Below are positions 26,090 to 41,518 of a DNA stretch of 64,000 nt, piece after piece. The notes beneath the pieces are model-generated. The model saw nothing but the letters and a program-made list of their open reading frames with translations, ran no database searches and was not told the origin of the DNA. The translations under genes and the position numbers were made by a program. This DNA comes from Osedax fenrisi. Its lineage: Eukaryota > Annelida > Polychaeta > Sabellida > Siboglinidae. Location: NCBI GenBank assembly GCA_964019155.1, contig OZ025239.1, forward strand, positions 107,575,070-107,639,069, given 5' to 3'. Position 1 is the stretch's first letter, and every line of letters starts with the position of its first letter.

Positions 26090-29000
26090 TAAAATATAGG
26101 ATATCAGCGCTATTCGGTTATAATATAAAATGCATCCAATTTTCTTGCGCATATGAAAAGAATGAAGTGCATTCGCGCATAACTACGCGCATCACTAAAC
26201 GCGAATGTCAACCGGAGGTTACGACCTTGAGTTCGGCGGACTGAACTCTCTTCAGTTCGTTCATCTTGGCCTTGCGTCGGGCCGCCAGCCGTTCCTCGAT
26301 CATGCGCTTCTGTTGTATCTTCTGCAAGGTCATCGAGTTATCGAGCGCGGCCATGTTGGTCTCGTGTTCCGCCATTATCTTAGCCCTTTCGTCGTCGGAG
26401 ATTGCCAGCTGCCCGTTCATCATCGATCTATACGGTAATACAGCTTCAATATATATATATATTACTGGGTAATAACGATAGAACATCTTATTTTGAAGCC
26501 GTTTAGTAGAAATCAAAACAAAATATAAACTCAAAAAGAAAATAAAAATTTCTTTCGTAAAATATTATTATAATATATATATATATATATGTCAATAAAT
26601 ACTAGTTCAATGACAATATTGCCGCTACGATGTTATGATGTTACGATTAACTATATGAACATATTATAGCTATACATCACACATTACATCACACATGACA
26701 TCACTACGTTACATCATACATTACATCACAATTACATCACACATTACATCACACGTTACATCACACGTTACATCACATTACATCACACATTACATCACAC
26801 GTTAAATCACACATTACATCACACGTTACATCACACATTACATCGCACATTACCTCACACATTACATCACACGCTACATCACACGTTACATCACACGTTA
26901 CATCACACATTACATCACACATTACATCACTACGCGTTAAACCTCATCACGCTATCACCTTGATCCCTGAGAAACTTCTGGTCGCTCATTTCCTGGGAGG
27001 ATCTTTCGGCCTGGTCTCTCCTAGATTGAACTAATCTTTGCTGGAATCGGATCGTATCATGAATTGCCGTAATCATCGATAAGAAACGATACAATTAACA
27101 CGAAATAAAGGCACGATGTCATGATTACATAATGCCTCTCTTACGGATGTTATGTCATAAGTACATGATGTTATACAATCTGTAAGGGAGGGACATCAAC
27201 ACATAGCCATCCTTACTACATACAGTACGTGTAATTCCAGGCTATTCGTTCGCTTATTTAACGTACATTTCGCAATCTCTTAAAAGATAATTATAATTAT
27301 AATATAAATTATAATTTATTTTTTTATGATTAATGAATTATAAACATATATAATATATATATATATATATATATCTAAATTTATAATGAAATTTGCTTAA
27401 TATCACACGTATAATGTAATATTACGAATAATGAAGGTTCGCAGTTAATTCACAATATTGCCCATATGATAATTTCTAATTAAACAATAATATATATTTG
27501 CTATTAATTATATTGGTCAAAACTATGATATAGTTGTGCAATAAAACGGGAAATAGTACCTGTATTAATTCTTTCTGACGAAGTCTTTCTTCTTCTTGTT
27601 GATCGGTTAACCTTTCAAGGTCGTTATTATGTTTTCTTATCAGTTTATCGAGAACCTCGTTATCTATTCCTGATTTAATACATTTTATTTTATTAATTAG
27701 ATATTCATAATAACTTATTATGTAGTAATATTTATAGTTATATAGCCCCTACATCTCTCAGCTATCTCTTTACATGTATACCTATATTGTTAGTGGTATT
27801 CATTCTGCATTCAGTAATGTTTGCATGCAAAATAGTTATTTGGACTTTTGAATAAAATCGTAACATTTATTATTTCAATTATCTTGTATATATTTTGTAG
27901 ATGTTCATATTTTATTACAACATACTAATATAATATATTTTAAATGAATGACAAATATTATTAAATCAATATAAATATATATTCAAAAAATAACGCATAG
28001 CAATTATTATGAGGCTCGGAAGTAGAGTTAATTACTATTATAAACCTTTGCTATTTAATTGAGTGACAACGGAATCTTTAATGGAGCTCATTTTTACTTT
28101 CGTTTTGTCCAAAACTTCATCTCGTAGAATGTCCAACTCTTGTGAATTTTCGTTGTCGATTTCATTCTCGAGAATATTCAAATCTTCCCTATGTTGAAAT
28201 ATCAACTGTTGACGATCAACACTTTTATTCGCATCTGAGTGATAGTATACAACAACATTATATATAGAGAGATGATTTCCATTATCATATTTATCTTTAT
28301 CATATTATATATTAATGTATATCAAATTTACATTGTATTTATATTGTATTTAAGTATAGTCATGATATTTAATAATTTTCTTAAACCATATTTTAGGAAA
28401 TATATATAATTATTAAACAATGGTAATATAATAATGTTAAATAACTATAAGCGTTAATCCTAAATAGTATTAATTTAAATCAATGCGCGAATATATCGAG
28501 ATATTTATTTTATAACCGTTTGAATTTTTATTTTTTTTATCGAATACGTCCAGCTCCGACTTTTGCTTGTTACTCTGTAAGTCAGCGATCATACGATAAT
28601 TAGTAATCAAGTTAACACGTATCCAAAGTGACAATATAAAGATTGTCAATATCGGTATTATAATATACTAAGACAAATCATTGATTTCGTGAATAATAAT
28701 GAAGTATAGATACCATATCAACTTATCATTTAATGGCCACGCAAACTAGACCGTAGTACGACACTAACGATATCGGCCAATCGTTTACGTTTACGTTCGG
28801 TGAGTTTCTGCTGCAGCGCCGCCTCCTGAAGCCGGCGCGACTCGTCGAACTGAAGCTTAACGGCTCGAGCGCCGGTTTCCGCGTCGTCGAGCAGTCGTTG
28901 GGCTTCGTCGGTGGAGAGTTGGGGGCACCGGCGAGCCTTGGACGCGGTGGTCAACAGATGAGCGGCCAAAGTGTCCAGCGTGGTGTTGCGAGCGATGTCG

Positions 29001-32000
29001 GCGTGCGAGGCGTGGTCGGCGAGAGCTCGACGCCGGGCTAGTTTGTCGGAGAGGGCGGCGCGCTGTCTCGTCTAAGGGGTGGCGGGGGTGTAGGGGTGAG
29101 GGTCATGGTGGTGTGGGTAGTAAGGGGGTCATGGTAGTAGGGGTAGTAGAGGGGGTCATGGTTGTAGGAGTAGTAGAGGGGGTCATGGTGGTAGGGGTAG
29201 TAGAGGGGGTCATGGTAGTAATGGGGGGGAGTAGTGAGGATAATGGTGAAGATCATGGTGGTAATGGATGTGGGGGTAATGGGGTCATGGTGGTGTCATG
29301 GAAGTCGTATTAGAATAGTGGTAAGGCTGCTAGTAGTGATAAATGTGGTTATACAGTTGGTGTATACATGGTTTATGTAAAACACATTGTAATTTATAAA
29401 ATGAAAACGGTTGCGTTACATGAAGATGAAGTTACGTTACGTATATACATATATGGATGAGTGTTTAGTGCATAAGAAGCTGGGTTAAAGGTCAACTAAC
29501 CGCCTCGTCGTCGAATATCTTCTCTACGGTAGACTGATTCTTGAAGTGTTCCTTCATCAGCCAATCAGCTTGTTCCGCGCCCAGATTAGACTTGGCGGCG
29601 TCTAGAACGTTCTGCTGCTTGTTCTTCACAGCGATACGCCGCTTTACCACATATACCTGTAGGGGGGGTGGGGTTAATGTGTATGGGTTAACTTTTGGGG
29701 GTAACTTGTGGGGGTAATGTGTATGGGGTTAACTTGTGGGGGTAATGTGTATGGGGTTAATTGAGTGGGTAACTTATTCGTGAGTGTGATGCGGGTAGAT
29801 ATCAATAATGCACGAACGATGACACGAAGACAGCACCCCTTACATAATCAACACTTCACAACACCTCATAATACCTTACAATACCTCACAACACCTCACA
29901 ATAAAGTTATCGCCCCGACACAACCTAATAAATATACATATTTTATTTCGGGCCATATTTATTGTTCGCGATATATGGCCTCTCATTTCTTAGTATTCAC
30001 GAGTTTACTTTTATAATGCTGGTATTCATATCACTTCATATCACTTCTATTAGCGATTCATTACATACATATATATATATATATTACTATTGTTATATTA
30101 TTATTTTAATGGGGACTGCCCTCTTTAAGAGAATAGAATACGAGATAATCTCTGGTAATCAGTTGAGTAGAAATTGTATTGCTTTGTATATAGCCATAGA
30201 TTTGTAATTTACCAGGTAAACTATAAATCTATGTATGTACCCATTCAACTATTTTCAATTCAATTTAATTCAATATATATATATATATATATTTAATACA
30301 TACACTAAAACATATGTAACAATATGTAACATTATTATTAGTAGAATATGTATTCGTTAGCAAGTATATCAACCCCAACAATAATCTCATACTATCTCAC
30401 GCTATCTCACACCATATAACTCTATCTCACTCTATCTCACGCTATCTCATTACCTTCCTCAACTTCTCGATGCTTTCCTGTTGTTCCAGTTTAAGTTTCT
30501 GATCCAAGTCACCGCTCTCTATGTCGTGTTCGTCTTGTAACAACTTCAGTATCTCTTTCTTCTCCTGGATATAGTTGTGACTCATTGTTAGCTGACTCGT
30601 GCATAGGAAATGATATTACAGAGGACATGATATAATAGGGGGCATGGTATCACAGCAGATACAATCTCAAAAGGATACGAATATTGGTATACATTAGAAT
30701 TGATGACATCACAGTTATTAACAACAACAACAACAACAACAACATTAAAAGTAGTTATATAATACACACAGTCAATCGTGATAAGGGATTCAGTAATTAT
30801 AATGTACTGAATTCAAATCATATACATAGGTAATTAATTATGTATATGACTTACATTAAAGACATTATAATGACTATTTAATCTATGACATCTATTAATA
30901 GATCTTTAATAGATGTTATGGCACCTGTGTGGTATGCGATCATCCATACCTACTATAGGTCTACTGATACATCTACTGATATTCATAAGAATGTACAGAG
31001 ATAGTTATATATATATATATAAATAAATATACATAGTAGTATTATATGAATAATTATAGATATTTATAATATGGTACACTTATATTCACGTGAATAAGAA
31101 GATGGGTTGCATTAATACGTTCGCTAGAATTCGCATTTATATAATATTTAATAATTATATAATATTTTAAATAAATTTATGTACTTATCGTGAATCGTAA
31201 ATATATTGTTAAATGACCTATATTAATGTTGATATTTAATATGGATAATAATGATCTAGATATTGACATGAGTTTCAAATTGAGTCAAATAGTGTCGGCA
31301 ATTTAAAAAAAATGCAATGTATAAAGTTATAAAAATGTTATCATCTTACGTGTATAATATTGAGGTTACTAGAAATTTGAAAAGATGTGAAGTCACCAAA
31401 CATATTGCTGTTAATTTGAAAGTCTTCAAAGACAGGCAATGATTTGCTATTACAGATCACTAGTATTTAGTATATATTTAGTATATATTTGTATATATTT
31501 AGTATATATTTAGTGTATATTTAGTATGAATTTAGTGATTATTTAATATGTATTAGTATGTGTATTAGTAATTATTTATTGATTATTTAGTAATTATTTA
31601 ATTACCTCTTCAGGCAGATCTTCAATTTTACGTTTCAAAGCTTCTTTTTCTTTATCGTGTTTTTCGAACATCACGGAAAGATGGTTTTTATTGTTCTCCG
31701 CTAAGGACTTGAACAATTTCTCCATGTCATCCTGAAATTGAGAATTCAAACTCTTGTCGATTTCGGAGACTCCCGTATTTAAATCAGAAATACATTTCTC
31801 AACGGTTTTTTTATCCAAATCCTGTTGAATCCATAATAACAATAAATAATAATAAATAATATGTTCTTGCAATAAGATAGTATAGTAAAAGAAAATTCTA
31901 CTATATAATAACAGTTTACTTTCCACTGAGGAATACACGTATTTAAAGTAATACCTAGAGTAGTACCTAGAGTAGTACCTAAAGTAGTACATAAAGTAGT

Positions 32001-35000
32001 ACATAAAGTAGTACCTAGAGTAGTACCTAGAGTAGTACATAAAGTAGTACCTAGAGTAGTACCTAGAGTAGTACATAAAGTAGTACCTAAAGTAGTACCT
32101 AAAGTAGTACCTAAATTAGTAGATAAAGTAGTACCTAAAGTAGTACCTAAAGTAGTACCTAAAGTAGTACCTAAAGTAGTACCTAAAGTAGTACCTAAAT
32201 TAGTACATAAAGTAGTACCTAAAGTAGTACCTAAAGTAGTACCTAAAGTAGTACCTAAAGTATTACCTAAAGTAGTACCTAAAGCAGTACCTAGAGTAAT
32301 ACATAAAGCAGTACTTAAAGTAGTACCTAAAGCAGTACCTAAAGTAGTACCTAAAGTAGTACCTAAAGTAGTACCTAAAGTATTACCTAAAGTAGTACCT
32401 AAAGCAGTACCTAGAGTAGTACCTAAAGTAGTACCTAAAGTAGTACCTAAAGTAGTACCTAAATTAGTACCTAAAGCAGTACCTAAAGTAGTACCTAAAG
32501 TAGTACCTAAAGTAGTACCTAAAGCAGTACCTAAAGCAGTACCTAAAGCAGTACCTAGAGTAGTACCTAAAGTAGTACCTAAAGTAGTACATAAAGTAGT
32601 ACCTAGAGTAGTACCTAGAGTAGTACATAAAGTAGTACCTAAAGTAGTACCTAAAGTAGTACCTAAATTAGTAGATAAAGTAGTACCTAGAGTAGTACCT
32701 AAAGTAGTACCTAAAGCAGTACCTAGAGTAATACATAAAGCAGTACCTAAAGCAGTACCTAAAGCAGTACCTAAAGTAGTACCTAAAGTAGTACCTAAAG
32801 TAGTACCTAAAGTAGTACCTAAAGTAGTACCTAAAGTAGTACCTAGAGTAGTACCTAAAGTAGTACCTAAAGCAGTACCTAGAGTAGTACCTAAAGTAGT
32901 ACCTAAAGTAGTACCTAAAGTAGTACCTAAAGTAGTACCTAAAGCAGTACCTAGAGTAATACATAAAGCAGTACTTAAAGTAGTACCTAAAGTAGTACCT
33001 AAAGTAGTACCTAAAGTAGTACCTAAAGTAGTACCTAAAGCAGTACCTAAAGCAGTACCTAAAGCAGTACCTAGAGTAGTACCTAAAGTAGTACCTAAAG
33101 TAGTACCTAAAGTAGTACCTAAATTAGTAGATAAAGTAGTACCTAAAGTAGTACCTAAAGTAGTACCTAAAGTAGTACCTAAAGTAGTACCTAAAGTAGT
33201 ACCTAAAGTAGTACCTAAAGTAGTACCTAAAGCAGTACCTAGAGTAATACATAAAGCAGTACTTAAAGTAGTACCTAAAGTAGTACCTAAAGCAGTACCT
33301 AAAGTAGTACCTAAAGTAGTACCTAAAGTATTACCTAAAGTAGTACCTAAAGCAGTATCTAGAGTAGTACCTAAAGTAGTACCTAAAGTAGTACCTAAAG
33401 TAGTACCTAAATTAGTAGATAAAGTAGTACCTAAAGTAGTACCTAAAGTAGTACCTAAAGTAGTACCTAAAGTAGTACCTAAAGTAGTACCTAAAGTAGT
33501 ACCTAAAGTAGTACCTAAAGCAGTACCTAGAGTAATACATAAAGCAGTACTTAAAGTAGTACCTAAAGTAGTACCTAAAGCAGTACCTAAAGTAGTACCT
33601 AAAGTAGTACCTAAAGTATTACCTAAAGTAGTACCTAAAGCAGTACCTAGAGTAGTACCTAAAGTAGTACCTAAAGTAGTACCTAAAGTAGTACCTAAAG
33701 TAGTACCTAAAGCAGTACCTAGAGTAATACATAAAGCAGTACTTAAAGTAGTACCTAAAGTAGTACCTAAAGTAGTACCTAAAGTAGTACCTAAAGCAGT
33801 ACCTAAAGTAGTACATAAAGTAGTACATAAAGTAGTACATAAAGTAGTACCTAGAGTAGTACCTAAAGCAGTACCTAAAGTAGTACCTAAAGCAGTACCT
33901 AAAGCAGTACCTAGAGTAGTACCTAAAGCAGTACCTAAAGTAGTACCTAAAGTAGTACCTAAAGCAGTACCTAGAGTAGTACCTAAAGCAGTACCTAAAG
34001 TAGTACATAAAGTAGTACCTAGAGTAGTACCTAGAGTAGTACATAAAGTAGTACCTAGAGTAGTACCTAGAGTAGTACATAAAGTAGTACCTAAAGTAGT
34101 ACCTAAAGTAGTACCTAAATTAGTAGATAAAGTAGTACCTAAAGCAGTACCTAAAGTAGTACCTAAAGCAGTACCTAAAGCAGTACCTAGAGTAGTACCT
34201 AAAGTAGTACCTAAAGCAGTACCTAAAGTAGTACCTAAAGTAGTACCTAAAGTAGTACCTAAAGCAGTACCTAGAGTAGTACCTAAAGCAGTACATAAAG
34301 TAGTACCTAAAGTAGTACCTAAAGTAGTACCTAGAGTAGTACCTAAAGCAGTACCTAAAGTAGGACCTAGAGTAGTACCTAAAGCAGTACCTAAAGTAGT
34401 ACCTAGAGTAGTACCTAAAGCAGTACCTAAAGCAGTACCTAAAGTAGGACCTAGAGTAGTACCTAAAGTAGTACCTAAAGTAGTACCTAAAGCAGTACCT
34501 AGAGTAGTACCTAAAGTAGTACCTAAAGTAGTACCTAAAGTAGTACCTAAAGTAGTACCTAAAGTAGTACCTAAAGTAGTACCTAAAGTAGTACCTAAAG
34601 CAGTACCTAGAGTAGTACCTAAAGCAGTACATAAAGTAGTACCTAAAGTAGTACCTAAAGTAGTACCTAGAGTAGTACCTAAAGCAGTACCTAAAGTAGG
34701 ACCTAGAGTAGTACCTAAAGCAGTACCTAAAGTAGTACCTAGAGTAGTACCTAAAGCAGTACCTAAAGTAGTACCTAGAGTAGTACCTAAAGCAGTACCT
34801 AAAGCAGTACCTAAAGTAGGACCTAGAGTAGTACCTAAAGTAGTACCTAAAGTAGTACCTAAAGCAGTACCTAGAGTAGTACCTAAAGTAGTACCTAAAG
34901 TAGTACCTATAGTAGTACCTAAAGTAGTACCTAAAGTAGTACCTAAATTAGTGCATAAAGTAGTACCTAAAGTAGTACCTAAAGTAGTACCTAAAGTAGT

Positions 35001-38000
35001 ACCTAAAGTAGTACCTAAATTAGTAGATAAAGTAGTACCTAAAGCAGTACCTAAAGTAGTACCTAAAGTAGTACCTAAAGTAGTACCTAAAGTAGTACCT
35101 AAAGTAGTACCTAAATTAGTAGATAAAGTAGTACCTAAAGTAGTACCTAAAGTAGTACCTAGAGTAGTACCTAAAGCAGTACCTAAAGCAGTACCTAAAG
35201 TAGTACCTAAAGCAGTACCTAAAGTAGTACCTAAAGTAGTACCTAGAGTAGTACCTAAAGCAGTACCTAAAGTAGTACCTAAAGCAGTACCTAAAGTAGT
35301 ACCTAAAGTAGTACCTAGAGTAGTACCTAAAGCAGTACCTAAAGTAGTACCTAAAGTAGTACCTAAAGCAGTACCTAAAGTAGTACCTAAAATAGTACCT
35401 AGAGTAATACCTAAAGCAGTACCTAAAGTAGTACCTAAAGAAGTACCTAAAGTAGTACCTAAAGTAGTACCTAAAGTAGTACCTAAAGTAGTACCTAAAG
35501 CAGTACCTAAAGTAGTACCTAAATTAGTACCTAAAGTAGTACCTAAAGTAGTACCTAAAGTAGTACCTAAAGTAGTACCTAAAGCAGTACCTAAAGTAGT
35601 ACCTAAATTAGTACATAAAGTAGTACCTAAAGTAGTACCTAAAGTAGTACCTAAAGTAGTACCTAAAGTAGTACCTAGAGTAGTACCTAAAGCAGTACCT
35701 AAAGTAGGACCTAGAGTAGTACCTAAAGCAGTACCTAAAGTAGTACCTAGAGTAGTACCTAAAGCAGTACCTAAAGCAGTACCTAAAGTAGGACCTAGAG
35801 TAGTACCTAAAGCAGTACCTAAAGCAGTACCTAAAGTAGGACCTAGAGTAGTACCTAAAGTAGTACCTAAAGTAGTACCTAAAGCAGTACCTAGAGTAGT
35901 ACCTAAAGTAGTACCTAAAGTAGTACCTATAGTAGTACCTAAAGTAGTACCTAAAGCAGTACCTAAAGTAGTACCTAAATTAGTGCATAAAGTAGTACCT
36001 AAAGCAGTACCTAAAGTAGTACCTAAATTAGTGCATAAAGTAGTACCTAAAGTAGTACCTAAAGTAGTACCTAAAGTAGTACCTAAAGTAGTACCTAAAT
36101 TAGTAGATAAAGTAGTACCTAAAGTAGTACCTAAAGTAGTACCTAGAGTAGTACCTAAAGCAGTACCTAAAGCAGTACCTAAAGTAGTACCTAAAGCAGT
36201 ACCTAAAGTAGTACCTAAAGTAGTACCTAGAGTAGTACCTAAAGCAGTACCTAAAGTAGTACCTAAAGTAGTACCTAAAGCAGTACCTAAAGTAGTACCT
36301 AAAATAGTACCTAGAGTAATACCTAAAGCAGTACCTAAAGTAGTACCTAAAGAAGTACCTAAAGTAGTACCTAAAGTAGTACCTAAAGTAGTACCTAAAG
36401 TAGTACCTAAAGCAGTACCTAAAGAAGTACCTAAAGTAGTACCTAAAGTAGTACCTAAAGTAGTACCTAAAGTAGTACCTAAAGCAGTACCTAAAGTAGT
36501 ACCTAAATTAGTACCTAAAGTAGTACCTAAAGTAGTACCTAAAGTAGTACCTAAAGTAGTACCTAAAGCAGTACCTAAAGTAGTACCTAAATTAGTACAT
36601 AAAGTAGTACCTAAAGTAGTACCTAAAGTAGTACCTAAAGTAGTACCTAAAGTAGTACCTAGAGTAGTACCTAAAGCAGTACCTAAAGTAGGACCTAGAG
36701 TAGTACCTAAAGCAGTACATAAAGTAGTACCTAAAGTAGTACCTAAAGTAGTACCTAGAGTAGTACCTAAAGCAGTACCTAAAGTAGGACCTAGAGTAGT
36801 ACCTAAAGCAGTACCTAAAGTAGTACCTAGAGTAGTACCTAAAGCAGTACCTAAAGCAGTACCTAAAGTAGGACCTAGAGTAGTACCTAAAGTAGTACCT
36901 AAAGTAGTACCTAAAGCAGTACCTAGAGTAGTACCTAAAGTAGTACCTAAAGTAGTACCTATAGTAGTACCTAAAGTAGTACCTAAAGCAGTACCTAAAG
37001 TAGTACCTAAATTAGTGCATAAAGTAGTACCTAAAGTAGTACCTAAAGTAGTACCTAAAGTAGTACCTAAAGTAGTACCTAAATTAGTAGATAAAGTAGT
37101 ACCTAAAGTAGTACCTAAAGTAGTACCTAGAGTAGTACCTAAAGCAGTACCTAAAGCAGTACCTAAAGTAGTACCTAAAGCAGTACCTAAAGTAGTACCT
37201 AAAGTAGTACCTAGAGTAGTACCTAAAGCAGTACCTAAAGTAGTACCTAAAGTAGTACCTAAAGCAGTACCTAAAGTAGTACCTAAAATAGTACCTAGAG
37301 TAATACCTAAAGCAGTACCTAAAGTAGTACCTAAAGAAGTACCTAAAGTAGTACCTAAAGTAGTACCTAAAGTAGTACCTAAAGTAGTACCTAAAGCAGT
37401 ACCTAAAGTAGTACCTAAATTAGTACCTAAAGTAGTACCTAAAGTAGTACCTAAAGTAGTACCTAAAGTAGTACCTAAAGCAGTACCTAAAGTAGTACCT
37501 AAATTAGTACATAAAGTAGTACCTAAAGTAGTACCTAAAGTAGTACCTTATTCTGAAGTAAAGCTTTCAGCAGAGACTCCGTGCCGCTGATGATCGCCGC
37601 ATTTCTATCAGCTTCAAGCCTCTCGTCTATACGTATCGAAGCCAGCACATCCAAACTGTTGCATGTATTCGTGTTATATACTACTACTACTACTACTACT
37701 ACTAGTAGTACTACTACTAGTAGTACTACTACTAGTAGTACTACTACTAGTAGTACTACTACGTGATTTATATCTATAGATATTATTATCATTATTATTA
37801 TTATTATTATATATGTTGTGCTATTAGAGAATTCATCAGATTCACGTACTCGATTTGGGGATTTTGTACTTTCAAAGGATCGTTAAATACTTTTAAATCT
37901 ACCTTATAACTCGGAAGTGAATATCGCAGCGAAAGTACGAAATAGATGACACATAAAGCTAATGATCTCTCAGAAAATTGTTATCGTTATTGTTATTGTT

Positions 38001-38694
38001 ATTTTGGTGGAGTTCTTTCATCCCATCCAAGAACTTAGATGAGGTTTCACTTATAACCATATGGCTCTAATATCCCATCGAAGCCGCTCTCACGTTAAGG
38101 CATCCATGGTTTTAACGAGAGCCGGATATTTATTTATACATATCTATATAAGATCACTTCTAAATATTATTTAAGACCCATTTTAATGGTGCGGACGAGG
38201 CTCGAACCCGCGACCTACCGCCCACCTACGATGACGTTCTCACGGAGTACACTAACCCATCAAACTGTCGTACGGAAGTCTGTTTCACCTTGGCGGCCAG
38301 AATACGGACGATGGAGTCGTCGGCGTTGATAGCTTGACCGTCGTCATGCGGCTGAGTTCGTAGGAAGCTGTGGTGCTGCTTAGAGGAGACGGGCTTGCGG
38401 GGCGCGATGATCGGGGCGTCGGGTCCACCCTGCTTCTCGTGGTCGACGAACCGTTTGGCGAGCGCGTGATTGTGCTGAGTCTGGTGTGCGATGGTATCCA
38501 CGATGATGATAATAATAATGATGATGTTGATGATAATAATAATGATAATGATGATGATGATAATAATGATGATGATGATGATGATAATAATAATAATGAT
38601 AATGATGATAATAATAATAATAATGATGATGATGATGATGATAATAATAATAATGATAATGATGATGATGATAATAATAAGGATAATGATGATG

Positions 38695-38757
<63 letters not shown>

Positions 38758-39120
38758 TAATAATAATATTAATAGTAATATTAATAATTATTTAAAAAAT
38801 AATAATAATAATACGATAATGATGTATCACGTCTGTTAGACACAGAGCAATGCACCCCGATAAAGGCTCAGGGCGGGGTTGCGGGGTGAACTAACGCGTG
38901 AGGCATTCAGGTGAACATCCGACGAGGTGGGGGTAACTTGAGCCCCGCTAGCCCCGCCGACGCACGCCGAACAGGTCGGGGTGTAGCGGTCGGACAGCGT
39001 ATAGTAGTACAGCAAGTACGCGACGAACAGACACACGCCTACGAATAGTCCTACTAGTATCTCGAATCCCATGGTGTTCGTCTGGTGGTGGGCGGTGATG
39101 TGGTATCGTTACTACTGTCG

Positions 39121-39152
<32 letters not shown>

Positions 39153-41487
39153 GTTATTATTATTATTGTTATTATTATTATTATTATTATTGTTATTATT
39201 ATTATTATTATCAGAGTTAGGCAATGCCAGGGTAATTATAGAAGCAGTGTTGCTTATCGAGACAATTACTCCTTTATTAACATAATAAGTTTCATTATAG
39301 ATAAGATCAATAAATAAATAATAATTTTTTGTAATATTATGACTTCATGTTTACTTATATATGATAAAAAAAATAAAACATAATGAAACTTATCATGTAA
39401 CTAAATGTAACCATTAAGTAATAATATAAATAGTTATCGACGATAGAGTATTTATTTAGATACATCATGATTAGCAATAACGTTATCGTTAGCAAATATT
39501 TATACTTTATACTTTATGTATGTATGTATGCTTGTGTATTATTACCTCTCACACATTATGCACAATTATATATAATATCTTTATTCGTTATTTGTATCTA
39601 TATGTGATATATATTATTTAAAAATGACACAGTATAGAATTATTATTAATTATTTATTGATTATATAATTCGATTATGTAATTGCTTAGTTAAATATAGA
39701 CTATAAATTAACTAAGCTAATATATAGTCGAATTATATAATCAATCAATAATTAATAATAATTCTATACGGTGTCATTTTTATATAATATATATCACATA
39801 TAGATACAATATATATATAATAAAACATATATAATTGTGCCTAATATGTGAGAGGTAATATATACATACATATACATACATACATACATACATATACACA
39901 TACGCATATACATACGCGCACAAATGAACACAATACCCGAATAATCTGCTCACATTATCGGCTCTAATTATATAATATTCTACAGCTATGTTTTATTTAA
40001 TCACACAAAACTAATTTTAAATAAAGTGTTATGATTATTGGAAGTGATATTTAAAGTTATGGCGACATCTGTATTAAACAAAAAAAAAAATTAAATTATA
40101 AGAAATAATTGTATGGAAATGTGTTAGAGCGACTTAAAGGAAGTTGATAACAAGTCAGTTAGTCGAGTTAAAGTGACTGCAGTTCTGCCCGCACTAATAG
40201 TAGATTCACTAGCTTAATCATCTGTCGTCCAATCACAACTAACTAAGCATAGGTTATCGAGAGCTGTATGGAATCATCGACTGGGTTAATCCCCCCCCCC
40301 CGCAAGCGGGCGGTGAATCATTGATTATTGAATTATTACGGCTACTCCGATAGATAGTTATCTACGCGCTTGCGGAATAGTAACTAAGGTTAAAGGTAGT
40401 AGTAATCAATATTACCTGGAGGAACGAGAGCCTGACTAGTAACACACACACACACCTACACATACTGTACACACATGAACGTACACACACACCCAGACAC
40501 ACACCTACACACATACCCACTGCTATAACCTGAATCACGTTGACATCCAATCTGCGAACACAGGCCGTCGCTATCAGAGGGCCGTAAGTCACTCCAGACT
40601 AGGGGGTGATGGGGGTGATGGGGGTTGATGGGGGTGATGGGGGTGATGGGGGTGATGGGGGTGATGGGGGTGATAGGGGTGATGGGGGTGATGGGGATGA
40701 TGGGGGTGATAGGGGTGATGGGGGTGATAGGGGTGATGGGGGTGATGGGGATGATGGGGTGATAGGGGTGATGGGGGTGATGGGGGTGATAGGGGTGATG
40801 GGGGTGATGGGGGTGATGGGGTGATAGGGGTGATGGGGGGGATGGGGGTGATGGGGGTGATAGGGGTGATGGGGGTGATAGGGGTGATAGGGGTGATGGG
40901 GGTGATGGGGGTGATAGGGGTAATAGGGGTTGATGGGGGTGATGGGGGTGATCGGAGGTGATGGGGTTGATGGGGGTGATGGGGGTGATAGGGGTGATGG
41001 GGGTGATGGGGGTGATAGGGGTAACGATAATGTTAGCGGTAGGGTTGGCTATAGAGTGAGCGGTAGGGTTAGTGGTAGGGAACCAAGAGATCAACTCAAG
41101 GAGGTGCAAGCGCTCATTTTCATGTTTATCAACAATTATGTGCCTTATTTATGCATTATAAACGAACTCCTATAGAAACTATAATACACATTATTATGTA
41201 ACATTTATTACACTCAGAACTATAGAAACCTAGGAAATTTGTTTACACAATTTATAATGTTATATAGGTACTTTTCAAAATATAAATACATTACTTATAA
41301 TAAAAACAAATCTAGTTTGGTCAAAAAGATTTAGTTTGTATTATAAGTGTATCAAAGCAAATGATAATGTAATGTAAGTTATGATGTCATACAAGTTATG
41401 ATGTAATGTAGGTTATGATGTAATACAAGTTATGATGTAATGTAGGTTATGATGTAATACGAGTGATGCCGTCACACACACACACAT

Positions 41488-41518
<31 letters not shown>

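Noticed and set aside
31946..37549. CRISPR-like array
   Set aside because: Direct tandem units without spacers, in an animal intron.
34951..37590. 879-codon open frame of Val-Pro-Lys repeats and the antisense Tyr-Tyr-Phe-Arg frames
   Set aside because: Pure by-product of a 12-bp tandem array inside an intron; no start context, no domain, and both strands are open for the same reason.
38370..38795. Asn/Asp-rich frame of 141 codons
   Set aside because: Antisense of EVC2-like exon 12 followed by GAT/AAT repeats.
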